Position numbers and translations under genes: made by a program. Under the pieces are notes generated by a model that saw only the letters and a list, made by a program, of their open reading frames with translations, was not told the DNA's origin and ran no database searches. From assembly GCF_003710255.1 (NCBI RefSeq), contig NZ_RHIB01000002.1, forward strand, positions 742,435 to 806,434: 64,000 bases of DNA, read 5' to 3'. Of the stretch, positions 35,541 to 44,905 are shown one piece after another; within the stretch, counting starts at the first letter, position 1, and each line of letters starts with the position of its first letter. This stretch comes from Alteribacter keqinensis. GTDB lineage: Bacteria > Bacillota > Bacilli > Bacillales > Salisediminibacteriaceae.

Positions 35541-35571
35541 AAGAACCCCTGCTTCCCCAGCAGGAGTTCTT
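35541..35571 (-). terminator. ychF terminator
   Basis: On the minus strand AAGAACTCCTGCT pairs with AGCAGGGGTTCTT around a 5-nt loop, followed by a run of T. Confidence 0.9.
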
Positions 35572-35583
35572 CTCATTTTTATA

Positions 35584-36684
35584 TTACACATTGAAACGGA
35601 AATGAACGACGTCTCCGTCTTTTACAATGTACTCTTTTCCTTCAAGACGGACCTTCCCGTTTTCTTTTGCCACAGTCATGTTTCCTGCAGCTACGAGATC
35701 CTCGTAGGCAACGACTTCAGCACGGATAAATCCACGCTCAAAGTCGGTGTGAATCACACCGGCAGCCTGGGGTGCTTTGGTACCGTGCTTGATCGTCCAC
35801 GCACGGACTTCCTGCTTACCTGCAGTAAAATACGTTTCAAGACCGAGAAGATTGTAGGCAGCTTTAATCAACTGATCAAGCCCTGATTCAGCAATGCCCA
35901 GGTCATCAAGGAACTCCTGCTTTTCTTCACCGTCAAGCTCGGCAATTTCAGATTCAATTTTCGCACAGACAACAATCACTTCAGAGTTTTCTTGCGCTGC
36001 AAACTCACGGACCTTCTGCACGTTTTCGTTGCTGCTTGGATCAACAATTTCGTCTTCACTTACGTTTGCCGCGTAAAGAACCGGCTTTTTAGTAAGAAGG
36101 TGCATACCTTTTGCAAACTTGTCCTGTTCTTCTGTGAGACTTACGCTTCGTGCCGGCATTTCGTTTTCAAAAGCATCACGGAATTTTTCAAGGATCTCAA
36201 GCTCGAACATGGCATCCTTGTCTTTTTGGCGAGCCATCTTACTCACTTTTGCCAGACGCTTCTCCACTGTTTCCATATCGGCAAGAATAAGTTCGAGGTT
36301 GATAATCTGAATATCACGGATCGGATCTACGCTCCCCGACACGTGAGTGATGTTTTCGTCTTCAAAACAACGGACAACGTGAGAGATTGCGTCTACCTGA
36401 CGGATGTGTGATAAGAATTTGTTTCCGAGCCCTTCCCCTTTGCTGGCTCCCTCAACGATACCGGCAATGTCTGTGAATTCAAAGGCAGTCGGAACTGTTT
36501 TATGGGGATCAACCAGTTCTGTAAGCTTGTCGAGCCTTTCGTCAGGTACTTCCACGATCCCCACGTTCGGGTCAATGGTACAGAACGGATAGTTGGCTGA
36601 CTCCGCTCCTGCCTGGGTAATTGCATTGAATAGTGTTGATTTTCCTACGTTTGGTAAACCAACGATTCCTGTTGTTAATGCCAT
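35584..36684 (-). CDS. ychF: redox-regulated ATPase YchF
   Basis: The start is the ATG at 36684 (M-A-L-T-T-G-I-V-G-L-P-N-V-G-K-S). 366 residues, normal length. P-loop G-L-P-N-V-G-K-S-T, switch D-I-A-G-I-V-E-G-A, then a coiled-coil insertion and a TGS domain at the C-terminus (W-T-I-K-H-G-T-K-A-P-Q-A-A-G-V-I-H-T-D-F-E-R-G-F-I). An Obg-family protein that prefers ATP and binds ribosomes. It follows the DUF951 gene, as yyaF does. Confidence 0.97.
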   Translation of the reverse strand: MALTTGIVGLPNVGKSTLFNAITQAGAESANYPFCTIDPNVGIVEVPDERLDKLTELVDPHKTVPTAFEFTDIAGIVEGASKGEGLGNKFLSHIRQVDAISHVVRCFEDENITHVSGSVDPIRDIQIINLELILADMETVEKRLAKVSKMARQKDKDAMFELEILEKFRDAFENEMPARSVSLTEEQDKFAKGMHLLTKKPVLYAANVSEDEIVDPSSNENVQKVREFAAQENSEVIVVCAKIESEIAELDGEEKQEFLDDLGIAESGLDQLIKAAYNLLGLETYFTAGKQEVRAWTIKHGTKAPQAAGVIHTDFERGFIRAEVVAYEDLVAAGNMTVAKENGKVRLEGKEYIVKDGDVVHFRFNV

Positions 36685-36865
36685 AAAGCATGCTCCTTTA
36701 TTCGTCGTGCTTGCCCGCTCGGCGGACAACCTACGTTTTTATTTCGTCTATAATTACGTGATTTTCGCGACAATTTCATCCTTCCCAATTATAGATAGTC
36801 TCAGGCAAAAGCGCAAGACGGTGTGTGGTTAGGTTTTGCCCCTCACATTCATAACCTGCAAAAAA

Positions 36866-36894
36866 GCCCGCAGCTCTTTTTCAGAGTCGCGGGC
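36866..36894 (-). terminator. terminator of the DUF951 gene
   Basis: GCCCGC and GCGGGC with inner GACTCT/AGAGCT on the minus strand, followed by TTTTTT. Confidence 0.8.
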
Positions 36895-36901
36895 ATGCCC
36901 T

Positions 36902-37102
36902 TTATTCTTCGTGGTGTTCAAGCACCTTTTTCATTTTTTTACCAAACTCTTTTCTTGGAAGCATGACGCTGTGGTCGCACCCCATACATTTGATACGGAT
37001 ATCCATTCCCATCCGAATAATCTTCCACCGGTTCTCCCCGCACGGATGAGGCTTTTTCATCTCGACAACATCGTGCAGTTGAAATGTCTTGTCCGGCATC
37101 AT
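36902..37102 (-). CDS. DUF951 family small protein (YyzM-like)
   Basis: 66 residues. Contains D-V-V-E-M-K-K-P-H-P-C-G-E-N-R-W-K-I-I-R-M-G-M-D-I-R-I-K-C-M-G-C, the hallmark of DUF951, with three cysteines and a histidine that may bind zinc. The small protein is conserved next to ychF in Firmicutes. Its function is unknown; nucleic-acid binding is a guess based on basic residues at the end. Confidence 0.85.
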   Translation of the reverse strand: MMPDKTFQLHDVVEMKKPHPCGENRWKIIRMGMDIRIKCMGCDHSVMLPRKEFGKKMKKVLEHHEE

Positions 37103-37204
37103 TAATCACCTCTTCGCCCTCGTTCCTTTGCTGATATTATACAACACTACCACTAAGTTTAGTAAAGAGGATTTCCCTTTCCATTCTTTCAATTTCACTC
37201 CTGC

Positions 37205-38233
37205 TTAAGGAACCGGCCTTTCATCAAAGCGGTGGAGAATCGGATAAAGAAGAATCGCAGCAAGAATGTAGAGGTTTAGTAACCCGTACAGCGGATAAAG
37301 TATAGCAATAAGAGTTGAAAACCCAATGGTTGTGAGTGGAATCATCAACGCAGTCAGAACGAGAGCAATCAGCCAGAAAGGCAGGCTCACATATTCCCTG
37401 AACCTTGTACAAAGTCCGAGCATTCCAGAAGCCGCTGTTGTGTAGATGGCAGCCCACAGGAGGCCGGACATGACGAGAACCATAAAGTAAGGATAATGCT
37501 TCAAAATAGCAAATAAGGGTATTTCATATAACATTACTTCATGAGCTACAATCAGCAGTGATTCATTATACAAAAATGAAATAACCCCCATAACAAGCGC
37601 ACTTCCGAAGCTGGCAATCCAGATTTCACCTGGATGTCTGATTTTTTTCCCGATAGCTGCCAGCACCGCTACAAGTGGAAGGATGTTTAAAGCTGTAAAT
37701 GTAAACGCTGTGGGCCAGTTATGCTGGGCAGTTAAATCAAAGGTAATTTCAAACCCTGTGGTCCACTGAAAAACAAAGAGCGTACCAACCAAAAATACAA
37801 TGAGGACCGGGATGATGACGGCATTCATGGAGGTCATTCCGGATATCCCCCACACAAAGAGCAGCACAAGAAGCATTGAAATGATGGATACACCGTACCA
37901 GTAAGGGATATGAAGAACCTCAAGCGTAGCTCCTCCACCCGCGATCATAATAATGGTTGTGGAGAACAAATAGAGAATGATCATATAATCATAGACACCT
38001 GTAAGCCGTTTCCCCATCAGCTTCCTCAATACAGGCATATAATGTTCTGTCCGGTTCTGATGGCTGATTGTCATCAGTACGTAACAGCAAATGAAAAACA
38101 GAATTGCAAATAATACGATGGCCAGGCCGCTTTCACTTCCGAAGAACTCCCACAGCTCTCTCCCTGAAGCGTAGCCTGCACCAATAATGGTGCCTATAAT
38201 CAGAAACATCCATTTTAAACCTGATAGCCACAT
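37205..38233 (-). CDS. YkvI-family membrane transporter-like protein
   Basis: 342 residues with ten hydrophobic spans. The first has G-T-I-I-G-A-G-Y-A-S-G-R-E-L-W-E-F-F, the signature of YkvI proteins, which are distant members of the amino-acid/sodium-symporter-like (LeuT) superfamily. Substrate unknown. It is divergent from yyaC (75-base gap) and followed by no partner. Confidence 0.8.
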   Translation of the reverse strand: MWLSGLKWMFLIIGTIIGAGYASGRELWEFFGSESGLAIVLFAILFFICCYVLMTISHQNRTEHYMPVLRKLMGKRLTGVYDYMIILYLFSTTIIMIAGGGATLEVLHIPYWYGVSIISMLLVLLFVWGISGMTSMNAVIIPVLIVFLVGTLFVFQWTTGFEITFDLTAQHNWPTAFTFTALNILPLVAVLAAIGKKIRHPGEIWIASFGSALVMGVISFLYNESLLIVAHEVMLYEIPLFAILKHYPYFMVLVMSGLLWAAIYTTAASGMLGLCTRFREYVSLPFWLIALVLTALMIPLTTIGFSTLIAILYPLYGLLNLYILAAILLYPILHRFDERPVP

Positions 38234-38325
38234 GGTCTCTTTCCCCTCTTCCTGCCATTTTTGGGACGTATAGATTCGTGAAAGATTCCGTATACTGTTA
38301 ATACTATTTGGGAACAGGGGGTTGT

Positions 38326-38952
38326 ATGATGTTTCGTGGACAACTTTTTCAAAATCACCGCCCTTCCCCTTACCGCATCCATGCTAAAGACACAAACGCT
38401 GCTATTGAACTGTCAACCCATCTTAAGACGATGCTGGCAGCTGAAAAGAAAAGGGATCTGGTGATTGTATGTATTGGTTCGGACCGGTCAACAGGTGACA
38501 GTCTTGGTCCGCTCATCGGAAAGAGGCTGGAAGAACAGCCTGTACGAAGCTATCATGTGTACGGAACGCTCACGAACCCGGTACACGCCGTTAATCTGGA
38601 AGAAACACTCGCACATATTGAACATACGTACGATAATCCGCTGATTTTAGCCATCGATGCCTGTCTCGGACGCTCAACCAGTGTCGGCTATGTCTGTCTC
38701 GCTGAAGGTCCCCTGAAACCGGGATCTGCTGTAAAAAAACAGCTGCCTCCGGTCGGTGACTATCACATGACGGGTATTGTCAATGTGGGAGGATTTATGG
38801 AGATGATGGTCCTGCAGAATACCCGCCTTTCTGTTGTCATGGAAATGGCAGAAGTAATGTCCAAAGCTATTATCCATGCTACACGGGGTCTCTCTGCACC
38901 AAGAAAGAAGTTCACCTGGCCAACACTCACACAGACAAAATCACAGACATAA
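38326..38952 (+). CDS. yyaC: YyaC spore protease-like protein (DUF1256)
   Basis: The AGGGGG site points to the ATG at 38326 (or 38329, M-F-R-G-Q-L-F). About 208 residues. The hydrogenase-maturation/GPR-like protease fold shows as V-I-V-C-I-G-S-D-R-S-T-G-D-S-L-G-P, L-A-I-D-A-C-L-G and P-P-V-G-D-Y-H-M-T-G-I-V-N-V-G-G-F-M. This family is confined to spore-formers and probably acts during sporulation. It keeps its Bacillus position near parB. Confidence 0.9.
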   Translation: MMFRGQLFQNHRPSPYRIHAKDTNAAIELSTHLKTMLAAEKKRDLVIVCIGSDRSTGDSLGPLIGKRLEEQPVRSYHVYGTLTNPVHAVNLEETLAHIEHTYDNPLILAIDACLGRSTSVGYVCLAEGPLKPGSAVKKQLPPVGDYHMTGIVNVGGFMEMMVLQNTRLSVVMEMAEVMSKAIIHATRGLSAPRKKFTWPTLTQTKSQT

Positions 38953-39000
38953 AAAGTCTGCCTCAAAAGGAGAACAGACCTTTCTGAGGCAGACTTTTTT
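38951..39000. terminator. bidirectional terminator between yyaC and the DUF554 gene
   Basis: AAAAAGTCTGCCTCA pairs with TGAGGCAGACTTTTT around a 19-nt loop, with A and T runs on both outer sides. Confidence 0.9.
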
Positions 39001-39707
39001 TATGCAATCGTATTGATAATGAAAACGAACAACACTGCAAGAGGAATTGCCGGAAGCAGATTCGCCACCCTCACCGGTTTAATCCCGACAATGTTTAACC
39101 CAATCGCGAGAATCATAATCCCGCCCACAGCAGTAATTTCACTGACCATTAAATCAAGAAGTTCTTCCGGTACAAACGCTACGATATATGCTGCCCCAAG
39201 AGCAATCGATCCTTGATAAAGGATGACTGGAATGGAAGAGAACATCACACCAATCCCGAGTGTGGCCGCAAAGATAATGGAAGAGAAACCATCAAGGACA
39301 CTCTTCGTCAAAAGTACCGAATGATCTCCCCGAAGTCCACTGTCCAAGGCACCGATAATCGCCATAGCACCTACTACAAATAACAGTGTTGCTGCTACAA
39401 ACCCTTCTGCAATATTAGAACTTTCACTGCCTCGTTTCATTCTTTTCCCAAGAACGCCGCCCAACTGATTGAGTTTCCCTTCAATATTCATACGTTCCCC
39501 AAGGATTCCTCCCAGAGCGAGACTGAAAATAACGAGAAGAAATTCCTGGCCTTCAAGAGCCATCGTGATTCCCAGGATAATGACGGCAAGACCGATGGCT
39601 TTCATCACTGTTTCTTTCATCTTTTCCGGAATGCGTTGCAGCTTAACTCCTATGTAAGCCCCGATAATGATAGTCAATCCATTTACGAGAGTACCGAGTA
39701 ACACCAT
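39000..39707 (-). CDS. DUF554 family membrane protein
   Basis: 235 residues, seven hydrophobic spans. Pattern G-T-L-V-N-G-L-T-I-I-I-G-A-Y-I-G at the start, then A-L-G-G-I-L-G-E, D-G-F-S-S-I-I-F-A-A-T-L-G-I-G-V and E-I-T-A-V-G-G-I-M-I-L-A-I-G-L-N, all typical of DUF554. Possible transport role; not established. It lies 12 bases after the broken cysteine-desulfurase-like gene and may once have been in its operon. Confidence 0.88.
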   Translation of the reverse strand: MVLLGTLVNGLTIIIGAYIGVKLQRIPEKMKETVMKAIGLAVIILGITMALEGQEFLLVIFSLALGGILGERMNIEGKLNQLGGVLGKRMKRGSESSNIAEGFVAATLLFVVGAMAIIGALDSGLRGDHSVLLTKSVLDGFSSIIFAATLGIGVMFSSIPVILYQGSIALGAAYIVAFVPEELLDLMVSEITAVGGIMILAIGLNIVGIKPVRVANLLPAIPLAVLFVFIINTIA

Positions 39708-39718
39708 CTGTCATTCTC

Positions 39719-40849
39719 CTATCCAAGTAAACCTTCTTTTATCTCTTCCACGGCCCGAGAGAGGGTCTGGATGTCATTTTTTGTATTATACAATCCTGCA
39801 CTTGCCCGGACGAGTCCGCTTTTTGACGTATCCAGATACTGATGGGACAAAGGAGCGCAGTGAACACCGCTGCGTACAGCAATGTCGTAGTGTTGGTCCA
39901 GAATCATCGCTGTTTCATGTGCATCCACTCCTTCAATCATAAATGAAACGACCCCAAGTCTTTCCCCTTTTCCTGAAAAAACACGAACACCGTTTATTTT
40001 CCCCAGGGCGTCTGCAAGCATCTGCCCAAGTATTCGTTCATGTTCCCCAATCTTTTTTACTCCGACAGCCTTCAGCGCCTGCGCGCTCTTAAGCAGGCCT
40101 GCAATACCGGGCGTATTCAGCGTGCCGCTCTCCATCCCTTCCGGCCAGATATCAGGCTGACCAGGTTCTTCGGAATGGCTGCCGGTACCACCGTAAATCA
40201 GAGGGGAGTTCAATTCCCGGCTGAACCATCAATACACCGATTCCCTGTGGACCCAGCATTCCTTTATGACCCGGAAATCCAAGCATATCAATGCCGTCAT
40301 TCATTGAAACAGGAATAATTCCGGCTGTCTGAGAAGCATCGACTAAAAAAACGGTCTCTTTCCGCTTTTTAACACATCTCCCCACTGGGCAGCCGGGAGG
40401 ATCTCCCCTGTCACATTCGATGCATGTGTGGCAACGACCATTCTGGTCTCAGGCTTTAGCGCGCTTTCCAAAACACCTTTCGTAAAGCTTCCAGTTTCAT
40501 CAGGCTCCATATAGCTTACCTCTACACCCTTTTCTCAGCCGTTCCAACGGACGGCGGACAGCATTATGTTCAAACACTGTGGCAACGACATGATCCCCTT
40601 TTGAAAAGGAAAGCCGGAGATTGCCTGGTTCAGCGCTGTCGTGGCATTTTGATAAAAAAGCACATGATCCTCCCTTTGACAGTCAAATAAAGCAGCCAGT
40701 TCTTTGCGGCAGTCTCTGATAACTGAAGACGCCTTTCTTGCCAGACGGTGACCACTTCTTCCGGGATTAGCCCCGTAAGAAGAACCGCTTCCGACATCGC
40801 TTCCTTCAGGTTTTGGAAAACTTGAAGCAGCATTGTCCAAATAAATCAT
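39719..40849 (-). pseudogene. cysteine desulfurase-like (class V aminotransferase), frameshifted
   Basis: Coherent homology runs in order but in changing frames. The start M-I-Y-L-D-N-A-A-S-S-F-P-K-P-E (40849), S-Y-G-A-N-P-G-R-S-G-H-R, and Y-Q-N-A-T-T-A-L-N-Q-A-I share a frame. In other frames come D-H-V-V-A-T-V-F-E-H-N-A-V-R-R-P, Y-M-E-P-D-E-T-G, V-V-A-T-H-A-S-N-V-T-G-E-I-L-P, L-V-D-A-S-Q-T-A-G-I-I-P, F-P-G-H-K-G-M-L-G-P-Q-G with the PLP lysine, and Y-G-G-T-G-S-H-S-E-E...L-N-T-P-G-I-A-G. At least four shifts are needed (near 40600, 40530, 40385 and 40205). The catalytic cysteine loop (R-S-G-V-H-C-A-P) is still encoded. Either recently inactivated or sequencing error. Confidence 0.85.
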
Positions 40850-40889
40850 CCTATCCCTCCGATCCAACTCGTACTAAGCCTGCAAAAAA

Positions 40890-40911
40890 AGACCACCGTC
40901 GGGGATGGTCT
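40890..40911 (-). terminator. parA-parB operon terminator
   Basis: On the minus strand GAGACCATC pairs with GGTGGTCT around CCCGAC, followed by TTTTTT. Confidence 0.85.
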
Positions 40912-40926
40912 CACTTACGATCATTG

Positions 40927-41769
40927 TTATCCTTCACGGTCGAGTAACGTAAGAATCCGGTCCAAATCGTCCTCAGAAAAGAAGTCGATCTCAATCTTGC
41001 CCTTTTTCTTACCTTGCTTGATTTGTACATTCGTGCCGAAATATTTTTTCAGTGATGCTTCCCGTTCTCTGACAAATGGGGATACCTGTTTCTTTTTGTC
41101 CTTCGTTTCACGTGAAACGGCTACATTGACCTTTTGAACATATTCTTCGAGCTGTCTTACACTCAGCTTTTCGTTAACGACCTTTTGAATCGTTGCCGGA
41201 ATCTGCTCTTTATTTTTTAATCCAAGAAGGGCACGGCCGTGTCCCATGGAGAGCTTTCCTTCAGCGAGAAACTGCTGGGCAAGCTGGGGAAGCTGAAGAA
41301 GCCTTAAATGATTGGCAATATGGGGACGGCTCTTACCGAGTTTTTTCGCCAGCTCATCCTGTGTAATCTGGAGATGCTCCATCAATTTCTGATAGGCTTT
41401 CGCTTCTTCCAGAGCATTCAGATCTTCCCGCTGAATGTTTTCGATCAGTGCGATTTCCATCATTTCATCTTCTGTGAGCTGCCGCACGACAGCCGGGATC
41501 GTTTTTAAATCCGCTGCTCTTGCAGCACGGAACCGGCGTTCTCCAACAACAATTTCGTACCCTTTAATGCTTTTTCTTACAATAATCGGCTGAAGTACTC
41601 CATGCTGGGCAATGGACGTCTTCAATTCGTCAATTGCTTCGTCACTGAACTGCTTCCGCGGCTGATAAGGGTTCGGCCTGAGCTCACTGATGCTGATCTC
41701 ATCGACTTTTTCTTGCTTTTCATCATCCGGAAAGAGTGCCTGAATACCTCTTCCTAGACCTTTACCCAT
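40927..41769 (-). CDS. parB: chromosome-partitioning protein ParB (Spo0J)
   Basis: 280 residues, normal length. N-terminal CTPase fold with V-G-E-R-R-F-R-A-A (GERRxRA) and E-N-I-Q-R-E-D-L-N, a helix-turn-helix (T-Q-D-E-L-A-K-K-L-G-K-S-R-P-H-I-A-N-H-L-R-L-L), and a C-terminal dimerisation segment. It loads at parS, spreads as a CTP clamp and recruits SMC. It overlaps parA by 8 bases and carries a parS inside its own gene. Confidence 0.97.
   Translation of the reverse strand: MGKGLGRGIQALFPDDEKQEKVDEISISELRPNPYQPRKQFSDEAIDELKTSIAQHGVLQPIIVRKSIKGYEIVVGERRFRAARAADLKTIPAVVRQLTEDEMMEIALIENIQREDLNALEEAKAYQKLMEHLQITQDELAKKLGKSRPHIANHLRLLQLPQLAQQFLAEGKLSMGHGRALLGLKNKEQIPATIQKVVNEKLSVRQLEEYVQKVNVAVSRETKDKKKQVSPFVREREASLKKYFGTNVQIKQGKKKGKIEIDFFSEDDLDRILTLLDREG
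41104..41119. promoter_or_regulatory. parS site within parB
   Basis: CGTTTCACGTGAAACG matches the parS consensus TGTTTCACGTGAAACA at 14 of 16 bases and is perfectly palindromic. B. subtilis also has a parS inside spo0J. Confidence 0.85.
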
Positions 41770-42523
41770 TTGACACCACTTCCTTCGCTAGTTCTGTATA
41801 TACTTCGGCCCCTTTGGATCGGGGGTCGTACGTAATAATCGGTTCACCGTGACTCGGTGCTTCACCAAGACGGACGTTCCTTGGAATAATCGTCTGGAAG
41901 ACTTTTTCCCGGAAGTACTTTTTCACTTCTTCAATCACCTGTATACCGAGGTTTGTCCGTGCATCCAGCATTGTAAGCAGTACGCCTTCAATCGCCAGCT
42001 GCTGATTCAGGTGCTTTTGTACGAGCCTCACTGTATTCAGTAACTGACTGAGGCCTTCGAGAGCATAGTACTCGCACTGCACCGGAATAAGCACGCTGTC
42101 CGCAGCAGTCAGAGAATTAATCGTCAAAAGCCCGAGAGATGGAGGGCAGTCAATAATAATGTAGTCGTAATCTTTTGTTACCTGATCGATTGCCCGCTTT
42201 AATCTTACTTCCCGGGAAATAGTCGGAACAAGCTCTATTTCTGCACCTGCCAGCTGAATCGTTGATGGCAGAATATGAAGTCGTTCCGTCGACGTAGGCT
42301 GAATCACTTTTTTTGGGTCTGCATCTTCAACAAGGACATTATAAATGCACTCATCAATATCACCTTTATCAATACCAACCCCGCTCGTTGTATTTCCCTG
42401 TGGGTCTACGTCAATGATCAACACACGCTGTCCCTGGGCAGCAAGACACGCGCTTAAATTAACTGCAGTCGTCGTTTTTCCGACGCCGCCTTTCTGATTT
42501 GCGATGGCAATTACCTTTCCCAT
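41762..42523 (-). CDS. parA: chromosome-partitioning ATPase ParA (Soj)
   Basis: 253 residues. Deviant Walker A K-G-G-V-G-K-T-T-T (about 11-19), A-prime D-P-Q-G-N-T-T, and Walker B I-I-D-C-P-P-S-L-G. It switches between monomer and dimer with ParB and regulates DnaA at the origin in Bacillus. It contains a Noc-binding sequence. Confidence 0.97.
   Translation of the reverse strand: MGKVIAIANQKGGVGKTTTAVNLSACLAAQGQRVLIIDVDPQGNTTSGVGIDKGDIDECIYNVLVEDADPKKVIQPTSTERLHILPSTIQLAGAEIELVPTISREVRLKRAIDQVTKDYDYIIIDCPPSLGLLTINSLTAADSVLIPVQCEYYALEGLSQLLNTVRLVQKHLNQQLAIEGVLLTMLDARTNLGIQVIEEVKKYFREKVFQTIIPRNVRLGEAPSHGEPIITYDPRSKGAEVYTELAKEVVSNG
42206..42221. promoter_or_regulatory. Noc-binding site within parA
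   Basis: TACTTCCCGGGAAATA matches the B. subtilis Noc-binding sequence TATTTCCCGGGAAATA at 15 of 16 bases. I found no other strong match in the window. Confidence 0.75.
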
Positions 42524-42754
42524 CTCGTCACCTACCTGACTTCACGTTCCTTTATTAAGTGAAACTGATTCTTTCTGCATGATAAAAACATTCTGGTCGC
42601 TATTTTCCGAAACGATCGAAATATTCTGTAACTCGTTTTATTTTACCACGAAAACCGCCGAAAAACGGAAGTACGGTTGAGAAAAATGATAAAATACCTA
42701 TATAGATAATCAGGAAAAATGTCGACCATTCCTAGAAGAAAGGCTGATCAGACG

Positions 42755-43033
42755 ATGTACTGTTTATGCGAAACACCTTTACAATCAATTCACCTGCAGT
42801 CAGACAGTGAGAATCCCCTTACGTGCTCTCACTGCGCAGCTAACCTTGAAATCGGAGAATTGACAATTTCCCCTCTCGTAAAAAAGGCCGTGATGCAGTG
42901 GGCAGATCATTACGAACAAGGAAAACTGACCACAAAAGAGGCCAATGACGCCGGACACCAGCTTGTCTACCGCCTGCAGGCAGCACTTGACGGCAGAACA
43001 CTTGTGTTTTATATTCCCCTTCTGGAAAAATAA
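42755..43033 (+). CDS. small conserved zinc-ribbon-like protein, unknown function
   Basis: The ATG at 42755 is chosen because GAAAGG lies upstream. 92 residues: C-L-C near the N-terminus and C-S-H-C at about residues 24-27, a possible zinc site, then a helix-rich part (V-K-K-A-V-M-Q-W-A-D-H-Y-E-Q-G-K-L) and the end L-V-F-Y-I-P-L. I do not recognise a named family. It is divergent from parA and has its own terminator. The -35 TTGAGA with TATATA after 16 bases near 42675 is a plausible promoter. Confidence 0.6.
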   Translation: MYCLCETPLQSIHLQSDSENPLTCSHCAANLEIGELTISPLVKKAVMQWADHYEQGKLTTKEANDAGHQLVYRLQAALDGRTLVFYIPLLEK

Positions 43034-43044
43034 GGCCCTTGTCT

Positions 43045-43070
43045 AAGGACTGCATAAAAGTGCAGTCCTT
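43045..43070 (+). terminator. terminator of the small zinc-ribbon gene
   Basis: AAGGACTGCA and TGCAGTCCTT pair around TAAAAG, then TTTTT follows. Confidence 0.9.
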
Positions 43071-43133
43071 TTTTTGGCTGATTAACGGGTTTGCAGTCGG
43101 GATTAACGGTTTAGTCCATTTCCCCAAAAAAAG

Positions 43134-43172
43134 AAAGCATTCGCCCTGTTTAAAAAGAGGCCGAATGCTTTT
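43134..43172 (-). terminator. noc terminator
   Basis: On the minus strand AAAAGCATTCGGCCT pairs imperfectly with AGGGCGAATGCTTT, followed by T residues. Confidence 0.85.
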
Positions 43173-43186
43173 TTGTATACGTTCAT

Positions 43187-44026
43187 TTACGATTTAGGAA
43201 TACGGATTGTGAACTGATAGTAATCATCATTTTCTTCTTCGTTTGTATCCAGCTCCATTCCGGACTGCGCCACCATGTCGAGGGACTGGCGGATCGTGTT
43301 CATAGCCAGACGCATATCCCTGGAATAACCTTTACGGATCGGCTTTTTCTTTTCCGGTTTTGGTTCAATCATGCGCTTAACCTGTTCTTCAGTCTGCTTT
43401 ACGTTCAGTTCCTCCTCAATAATCCGAGCAAGGAGTTTGATTTGTTTTTCATCATCTTTCAGTGAAATTAACGCACGTGCATGGCGTTCTGTAATCAAGC
43501 GGCCCATGAGGGCGTCCTGTACTTCCTGGGGAAGGTGCAGGAGTCTCAGTTTATTTGCAACCGTAGACTGCCCTTTCCCGAGTCGCTGAGCAAGACTTTC
43601 CTGTGTGAGACCGTGAATATCGATCAGCTTTGCATATGCCATCGCTTCTTCTATGGAGGTTAATCCTTCCCGCTGCAGGTTTTCAATAAGTGCAACGGAT
43701 GCCGTCTGGGCATCATTAAATTCTTTTACTACGCCGGGAATCGTTTCCCACCCAAGCTTGGTTACTGCACGCCAGCGACGTTCTCCTGCAATAATCTCAA
43801 ATTTCCCGTCCCGCTCACGGACGACAATCGGCTGAATAATGCCGTGGGTCTTGATCGTCTGAGCCAGTTCTTCAATTCGTTCATCCTGAAACACAGTACG
43901 GGGCTGGTACCGGTTCGGAACAATATCTGCAACGGGAAGCTGCCTTATTTCCTCTCTGTCACTCACTTCAACTTCTTCTTGTTGTTTTTCATTCAAGCCA
44001 AACAAGCGTGACAACGACTGCTTCAT
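43187..44026 (-). CDS. noc: nucleoid occlusion protein Noc
   Basis: 279 residues, ParB-paralogue. [22 protein letters not shown] and the helix-turn-helix [23 protein letters not shown]. The amphipathic N-terminus ([11 protein letters not shown]) fits membrane targeting by Noc. It blocks division over the nucleoid. The position between parA-parB and rsmG, and the G-K-G-Q-S-T-V DNA-recognition loop distinct from ParB, support noc. Confidence 0.96.
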   Translation of the reverse strand: MKQSLSRLFGLNEKQQEEVEVSDREEIRQLPVADIVPNRYQPRTVFQDERIEELAQTIKTHGIIQPIVVRERDGKFEIIAGERRWRAVTKLGWETIPGVVKEFNDAQTASVALIENLQREGLTSIEEAMAYAKLIDIHGLTQESLAQRLGKGQSTVANKLRLLHLPQEVQDALMGRLITERHARALISLKDDEKQIKLLARIIEEELNVKQTEEQVKRMIEPKPEKKKPIRKGYSRDMRLAMNTIRQSLDMVAQSGMELDTNEEENDDYYQFTIRIPKS

Positions 44027-44166
44027 GGCGACACCACCTTCTGAAAACTACCTTACTCCATTTCGAGAAAATCACAAGAGAATCCTGCTAGACTGCGGGT
44101 AAAAATTACGCTAAAAATCGTGGTTTTTCACTGTCTCTTTTTCCGAATCATTCATTCAGCCGCGTT

Positions 44167-44883
44167 TTACACCAGGGGCTGCTTGTTCGGAGTGCCCGGT
44201 TTTCGTGGAAATTTACCCGGGGTCTGATTCACTTTTTTGATTTTAATAATGGATCGTTCGCTTTCTTCCTGAGGAAGGGTAAATTGATTCGCTTCAATCA
44301 GTTCCCCGCCTAAAAGGGAGAATGCCTTTTTCGACTCGCTGAGCTCATTTTTTGCTCCTGCACCTTTCATTGCCAGAAATGTGCCGTCTTTTTTTACGAG
44401 AGGAATGCACAGCTCGCTTAAAACAGGCAGTCTTGCCACTGCACGAGCCATAGCCACATCAAAGTGTTCACGGTGTTCCTTTTTCTTACCGAACGTTTCT
44501 GCCCGGTCATGATAAAACGATACCCCTGTAAGATCGAGTTCTTCTGCCAGCGCGTGAAGAAATGTGATCCGCTTATTCAGCGAATCGACAATCGTCACGT
44601 CAAGATGCGGAAAGCAGATTTTAAGGGGCAGGCTTGGAAAGCCGGCTCCGGCACCGATGTCCACTACTGTTTCAACTGAATTAAAATCATGGTAAAAAGC
44701 CGCCGAAACTGAATCGAAAAAATGCTTTAAATAGACTTCTTCTTTGGCAGTAATGGCTGTGAGATTCATGCGTTCATTCCAGTCTACGAGAATGTGAAAG
44801 TAACGCTCAAACTGAGACAGCTGATGATCGCTCAGAGTGATTCCTCTTTTTTTAAGCTCTTGTTGAAATTCTTGTACGTTCAT
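44167..44883 (-). CDS. rsmG: 16S rRNA m7G527 methyltransferase RsmG
   Basis: 238 residues. SAM-binding [16 protein letters not shown] at about 70-85, [11 protein letters not shown] and R-A-E-T-F. It methylates G527 of 16S rRNA. The C-terminal end G-T-P-N-K-Q-P-L is family-typical. It is 22 bases after mnmG. Confidence 0.97.
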   Translation of the reverse strand: MNVQEFQQELKKRGITLSDHQLSQFERYFHILVDWNERMNLTAITAKEEVYLKHFFDSVSAAFYHDFNSVETVVDIGAGAGFPSLPLKICFPHLDVTIVDSLNKRITFLHALAEELDLTGVSFYHDRAETFGKKKEHREHFDVAMARAVARLPVLSELCIPLVKKDGTFLAMKGAGAKNELSESKKAFSLLGGELIEANQFTLPQEESERSIIKIKKVNQTPGKFPRKPGTPNKQPLV

Positions 44884-44905
44884 GCTCTCACCTTTTCTGC
44901 TGACG

